Source: JBAZLV01 sp041650055
GTDB taxonomy: Bacteria > Nitrospirota > UBA9217
NCBI GenBank assembly: GCA_041650055.1
Contig: JBAZLV010000002.1
Location: 1 to 64,000 of the forward strand
DNA: 64,000 bases
Reading direction: 5' to 3'
Below the pieces are notes generated by a model, which did no database searches, had not been told where the DNA came from, and saw only the letters and a list, made by a program, of their open reading frames with translations. Shown piece after piece: positions 60,463 through 64,000 of this stretch; the stretch's first letter is position 1, and every line of letters begins with the position of its first letter. The translations under genes were made by a program, and so were the position numbers.

Positions 60463-61080
60463 TCAATTCTCCCGGACTGTTACGGCGAAATCGATCTCTT
60501 TCATTCGATGCTGAAAATCTTGTATCGTGGTAAATTGAATTACCTCCAATCCTTCATCCCGTGCCCGCTGGATGTGTCCCGGGTTATCATCAATGAGTAC
60601 CGTTTCATGACTCATAACATTAAGGATCGCACATATTTCTCTGAAAAGAGAGGGGTCGCGCTTGCTTTTATGAATATGATAGGAATTAAAAACAGCATCG
60701 AAATGTCGAAAAATCTGTGTGTCTTCATTGATTTCATCAAGCCAGTTTGTCTGATCACTTAACAGGACAACAAGCATCCCTTGGCTTTTGAGAGCATCCA
60801 CAGCCGCAATCATCTCGGGACGAATGACAAAGCGCTTGATAATTTCTTCGCGCATGTGTTCGTTATTGAGGGAAATACCCGTGGCTGATCGAACAGCATT
60901 CCAAAAGGTATCTTCACTGGCTGTTCCCGTCAAATAACCGGTTTCCCCAATGAGTTTTTCGACCTGCAAGAAGAACGCATTTGGGTCAAGTCTCTGCATG
61001 CTACCGATCGCTCTTACTCCTTCGTAAAATCCTTCAGCAGCAATCACTCCACCGAAATCAAACAGAATGGCTTTTATCAT
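60463..61080 (-). CDS. HAD-superfamily phosphatase (YihX-like)
   Basis: 205 residues. HAD motif I at the start (FDFGGVIAAEG; Asp nucleophile, but Gly in place of the second Asp), motif II VLLSDQTNW, motif III Lys in HKSKRDPSLF, motif IV VLIDDNPGHI. A helical cap sits after residue 15. Members of this group hydrolyse sugar phosphates or haloacids; substrate not predictable. Upstream promoter not clear. Confidence 0.87.
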   Translation of the reverse strand: MIKAILFDFGGVIAAEGFYEGVRAIGSMQRLDPNAFFLQVEKLIGETGYLTGTASEDTFWNAVRSATGISLNNEHMREEIIKRFVIRPEMIAAVDALKSQGMLVVLLSDQTNWLDEINEDTQIFRHFDAVFNSYHIHKSKRDPSLFREICAILNVMSHETVLIDDNPGHIQRARDEGLEVIQFTTIQDFQHRMKEIDFAVTVREN

Positions 61081-61247
61081 AGCGGTATCTTATTCCTTCT
61101 CTTTTTTTTTCTTGGCTTTAATCATACCATATGCAGAAAAAAAATTCTTATTTAGATTTTTTTTACACGTATCATAAAAATAAACCAATATGCATCCGAT
61201 GTTTCCTGATTCAAAGGCGCTCATAATCTTGGACGATCAGAAAACAC

Positions 61248-61275
61248 TTGACTATATTTATCCAGCCTGTATAAT
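61248..61275 (+). promoter_or_regulatory. Promoter of dprA
   Basis: TTGACT (61248-61253), 16 bases, TATAAT (61270-61275), giving a transcript from about 61284 and a leader of about 23 bases before the ATG at 61307. Confidence 0.6.
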
Positions 61276-61306
61276 TCCGCGCTTAGTATACCTACACAGG
61301 TCATCT

Positions 61307-62401
61307 ATGCAGAACTTATCTGATCAGACTGTCTATTGGATAGGACTCAGCAGCATTCCCGGCGTGGGAAGAATGACATTTCGGAAACTCGTCAGTCATT
61401 TTGGTTCGCCGGAATCAGTATTGTCAGCAACTCGAAATGACCTTAAGAAAGTAGCCGGTCTTTCCGATAAGGTTGTCGAAGGAATCACGCAATCGCGCTG
61501 GCAGGAGTTCGCTGAGCGAGAAGTGGCGCAAGCCTCGGAAAAGAATGTTGCCATCATCATCATGAATGACCCTGGATATCCGGAGAATCTTCGCACCATT
61601 GCTGATCCACCCCTGTATCTGTATGTTCGAGGCACTTTGCAGCCTGATGATACGCGTGCGGTTGCCATCGTAGGAACGCGAAAACCAACGCATTATGGAA
61701 GAACAATTACTCACCGTATGGCATATGAGCTTGCTGCAAACGGTTTTACTATAGTAAGCGGCATGGCGCGAGGAATCGATACCCAGGCTCATCGTGGCGC
61801 ATTGGCAGCCGGAGGAAAAACGATTGCTGTTCTCGGATGCGGAATTGATATCGCCTACCCGTCTGAGAATAAGGCTCTTATGGAGGAAATAGCTGCCCAC
61901 GGGGCTATTGTTTCTGAGAATCCGCTTGGAACAAAACCCGAGGCTGGTTATTTCCCTGCAAGAAACCGTATTATCAGCGGACTTGCCCGTGGGACCGTCA
62001 TTATCGAAGCTGCTGAAGACAGCGGTTCCCTGATTACGGCAAAAAATGCTCATGAACAACAGCGGAAGCTGTTTGCCGTTCCTGGTAATGTCGGTTCAAC
62101 AACAAGCCGGGGACCAAACAGTTTGATCAAGGATGGAGCCATCTTGGCTGAAACGGCAGGCGATATTGTCCGTGCGCTTGGCGGAACTATAAAACCGAAC
62201 AAAAAGCAATCACAGATTCCTTCGCTGACACCAGAGGAACAGGCTGTGTTTACGTGCATAACGCACGAACCCAAACATATCGATGTGCTGTTGCATGAAT
62301 GTCGCTCGAGCGCCGGAATCCTGAGCGGCATACTTGTTTCACTTGAACTGAAAGGCCTTGCAAAGCAGCTTCCCGGCAAATACTTTGCGAGAACTGATTA
62401 A
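61307..62401 (+). CDS. dprA: DNA processing protein DprA (Smf)
   Basis: 364 residues from the ATG at 61307, chosen because a promoter at 61248-61275 lies inside the longer open frame from 61190. N-terminal helix-hairpin-helix region (WIGLSSIPGVGRMTFRKLV), a Rossmann domain with VGTRKPTHYGR, SGMARGIDTQAHRGAL, ENPLGTKPEAGYFPARNRII and the DSGSLITAKNA motif, then a C-terminal winged helix (HIDVLLHECRSSAG). DprA loads RecA on incoming single strands in transformation. No com genes are in the window. Confidence 0.94.
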   Translation: MQNLSDQTVYWIGLSSIPGVGRMTFRKLVSHFGSPESVLSATRNDLKKVAGLSDKVVEGITQSRWQEFAEREVAQASEKNVAIIIMNDPGYPENLRTIADPPLYLYVRGTLQPDDTRAVAIVGTRKPTHYGRTITHRMAYELAANGFTIVSGMARGIDTQAHRGALAAGGKTIAVLGCGIDIAYPSENKALMEEIAAHGAIVSENPLGTKPEAGYFPARNRIISGLARGTVIIEAAEDSGSLITAKNAHEQQRKLFAVPGNVGSTTSRGPNSLIKDGAILAETAGDIVRALGGTIKPNKKQSQIPSLTPEEQAVFTCITHEPKHIDVLLHECRSSAGILSGILVSLELKGLAKQLPGKYFARTD

Positions 62402-62432
62402 ACAGAATTCGACGTTTTAAAAGGAAGTAACT

Positions 62433-62900
62433 ATGGAGCATCAAATGATACATCTGTTCTCGCTCATTGCGGATCAGGTGCGTGATAAAAAGGAATTGTT
62501 CGATGATGAGGGTAAAATCATGCAGTCCCTCATCAACAACGGATATCATATATACGAAGCGGATGCAGCGCTTATGCTCATGCAGACGTTTGTCCAACGC
62601 CAGGCTGAGCAGTTCTTTCCGTCAGAACAAGGGACCATGCCAATACGATCCATGAATTTGGAAGAACGCGAACGGATTTCCCTGGAAGCGTTTGCATTTT
62701 TAACCAAAATGACTTACCTGGGAATTTTTACGGAAGATCAACGAGAAGAAATTATTGAAAAAGCGTTGAACATGTACGGAGATCACATCGAGCTTGAACA
62801 TATCAAGTCATTGATCAACCTCATTCTGTTTCCTTCTACGCATGAGATGAGTACTCCGGCATCTGGTTTGCGTCATAGAGAACGAACAGCATGGAATTAA
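62433..62900 (+). CDS. smg: Smg protein (DUF494)
   Basis: 155 residues, helical: HLFSLIADQVRDKKELFDDEG, SLINNGYHIYEADAAL, EAFAFLTKMTYLGIFTEDQREEIIEKAL and the end with LEHIKSLINLILFP. Function unknown. It sits between dprA and topA, the classic order dprA-smg-topA, which supports the call. AAGGAAG upstream. Confidence 0.9.
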   Translation: MEHQMIHLFSLIADQVRDKKELFDDEGKIMQSLINNGYHIYEADAALMLMQTFVQRQAEQFFPSEQGTMPIRSMNLEERERISLEAFAFLTKMTYLGIFTEDQREEIIEKALNMYGDHIELEHIKSLINLILFPSTHEMSTPASGLRHRERTAWN

Positions 62901-62955
62901 ACAGCATCCTGCTGAAAACGATGCTCATTCTAAAAAGGGTGTTATAATTACCGTT

Positions 62956-64000
62956 ATGAAATCACTTGTGATCGTGGAATCCCCTGCTAAAGCAAAAACC
63001 ATTGGAAAATACTTAGGCAAAGAGTACACGGTAAAAGCTTCAGTAGGACACGTTATGGATCTGCCCAAAAGCAAACTGGGCGTTGATATTGAAAAGAATT
63101 TCGAACCGAGTTATATCGTGATCAAGGGAAAAGGGCCGGTCGTACGGGAACTGAAGTCAGCCGCAAAAAAAGTTGATCGCATCCTTCTGGCAACCGACCC
63201 TGACCGCGAAGGAGAAGCGATCGCGTATCATGTTGCTGCGGTTCTTTCCTCCAGCGTGAAGGATGCGGAAATTTACCGTGTCTTATTTAACGAAATTACT
63301 AAAAAAGCAGTTAAGACAGCGATTGATCATCCCGGAAAAATTGATACGAACAAGGTTGATGCGCAACAAGCCCGGCGTGTTCTTGACCGTCTCGTAGGAT
63401 ATCAGATCAGCCCGATTCTCTGGAAAAAAGTAAGAAGAGGTCTTTCCGCAGGCCGAGTGCAGTCTGTCGCACTCCGTTTGATTTGTGAACGGGAAGAAGA
63501 GATCAAGGCATTCATTCCTGAAGAATTTTGGTCACTCACCGCGCTTCTTGAAGGATCCCTCCCACCCCGATTCGAGGCAAAACTTTTGAAGCGTGATGAA
63601 GAAAAAATCAAAGTAAAAAACAATGAAGAAGTACAAAAAATCCTGAACGACTTGGAAGGTGCATCCTATCGCGTTTCTTCGGTGGATAAAAAAGAACGAA
63701 AGCGCAATCCCGTCCCTCCCTTTACCACAAGCAAACTCCAGCAGGAAGGCGGAAGAAAGCTTGGATATACGGCAAAAAGGACCATGGGAATCGCTCAATC
63801 TTTGTATGAAGGTGTTGATGTTGGCAAAGAAGGAACTGTTGGTCTGATCACCTACATGAGAACTGATTCAACGCGTATTGGAAGCGAAGCCCAAACAGAG
63901 GCACGCGAATTCATTGTAAGCAAATATGGAGCAGACTACCTGCCTGAGAAGCCTCCGGTATATGCAAGTTCAAAAACAGCCCAGGAAGCTCATGAAGCCA
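62956..64000 (+). CDS. topA: DNA topoisomerase I, N-terminal part (cut by the window edge)
   Basis: 348 residues visible, no stop. TOPRIM start SLVIVESPAKAKTIGKYLG, acidic motif TDPDREGEAIAYHV, VDAQQARRVLDRLVGY, SAGRVQSVALRLI and the catalytic tyrosine in VGLITYMRTDSTRI. A TATAAT at 62943-62948 lies just eight bases before the ATG; if used, the message would have almost no leader. The gene continues past 64000. Confidence 0.96.
   Translation, partial: MKSLVIVESPAKAKTIGKYLGKEYTVKASVGHVMDLPKSKLGVDIEKNFEPSYIVIKGKGPVVRELKSAAKKVDRILLATDPDREGEAIAYHVAAVLSSSVKDAEIYRVLFNEITKKAVKTAIDHPGKIDTNKVDAQQARRVLDRLVGYQISPILWKKVRRGLSAGRVQSVALRLICEREEEIKAFIPEEFWSLTALLEGSLPPRFEAKLLKRDEEKIKVKNNEEVQKILNDLEGASYRVSSVDKKERKRNPVPPFTTSKLQQEGGRKLGYTAKRTMGIAQSLYEGVDVGKEGTVGLITYMRTDSTRIGSEAQTEAREFIVSKYGADYLPEKPPVYASSKTAQEAHEA

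Noticed and set aside
62943..62955. Leaderless promoter for topA (TATAAT just before the ATG)
   Set aside because: No convincing -35 box, and topA is probably transcribed with dprA-smg; mentioned only in the gene entry.
1..64000. CRISPR arrays, transposases, prophage genes, integron integrase, rRNA
   Set aside because: Looked for and not seen in any part of the window.

Overview
The window reads as a chromosomal segment of a Gram-negative, probably anaerobic member of the former Deltaproteobacteria (Desulfobacterota-like). The evidence is lipid A acylation and L-Ara4N modification genes, an outer-membrane-type protein, a pilF-like/rodZ pair, DUF507 and DUF2232 genes, an hfq-miaA-mutL block, and a threonine/methionine cluster of the kind common in that group. 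The lineage is an inference from gene content and order, not from a marker-gene tree. Nearly all of the DNA is ordinary, densely packed housekeeping sequence with short gaps and many 4-base ATGA overlaps.

Layout. 1-3 kb (+): envelope lipids (lpxL-like acyltransferase, pgsA, plsY) and an exported barrel-like protein. At 3075-3102 lies a near-perfect XerCD dif site, so this part of the chromosome is probably the replication terminus. 3.2-7.1 kb (-): proteostasis (lon, hsp20, htpX). 7.2-12.3 kb (+): tRNA-Gly, tRNA-Cys, dnaE and a class I aldolase. 12.3-16.6 kb (-): a three-gene YqjD/YqjE-like membrane module, a lipoprotein and a hybrid histidine kinase. 16.7-24 kb (+): a complete L-Ara4N operon (arnT, one SMR flippase subunit, arnB, arnC, arnA split into two genes, arnD). 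24-26.4 kb (+): mtnA and a gcvT-type protein. 26.5-38.6 kb (-): rodZ, a pilF-like TPR lipoprotein, a conserved unknown, a PfkB kinase, mtnP, hfq, miaA, mutL, two exported M16 proteins, dut and a third M16. 38.7-49.5 kb (-): an EF-G paralogue, rseC, then an amino-acid block of cimA, lysC, a phosphoglycerate-mutase-like probable homoserine kinase, a NIL protein, a MoeB/ThiF enzyme, hom and alaC. 49.6-57.8 kb (+): rpsF-ssb-rpsR, DUF2232, two DUF507 genes, a GAF-GGDEF protein, an ECF sigma/anti-sigma/Spy-like module, a cysteine-cluster protein and a Nudix hydrolase. 59.9-64 kb: an FMN reductase, a HAD phosphatase, then dprA-smg-topA, with topA cut by the window end.

The clearest accessory region is 57.9-59.5 kb. 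Two genes on the minus strand are each followed by an imperfect palindrome with the layout of an integron attC site. The repeat ends obey the cassette rule: the 5' box of one attC is the exact complement of G plus the first six bases of its own cassette. No integron integrase is visible, so this looks like a small cluster of attC sites lacking an integrase (CALIN). One cassette encodes a signal-peptidase-I-like protein whose nucleophile serine is replaced by alanine while the catalytic lysine is kept. The other encodes a small membrane protein whose last codons are read from the attC itself.

Other points of interest are the dif site, the NIL-MoeB-hom cluster (possible protein-based sulfur delivery for homocysteine), the phosphomutase-like candidate homoserine kinase, and a periplasmic M16 pair with one active and one dead subunit. 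No CRISPR array, transposase, phage gene or rRNA was seen.
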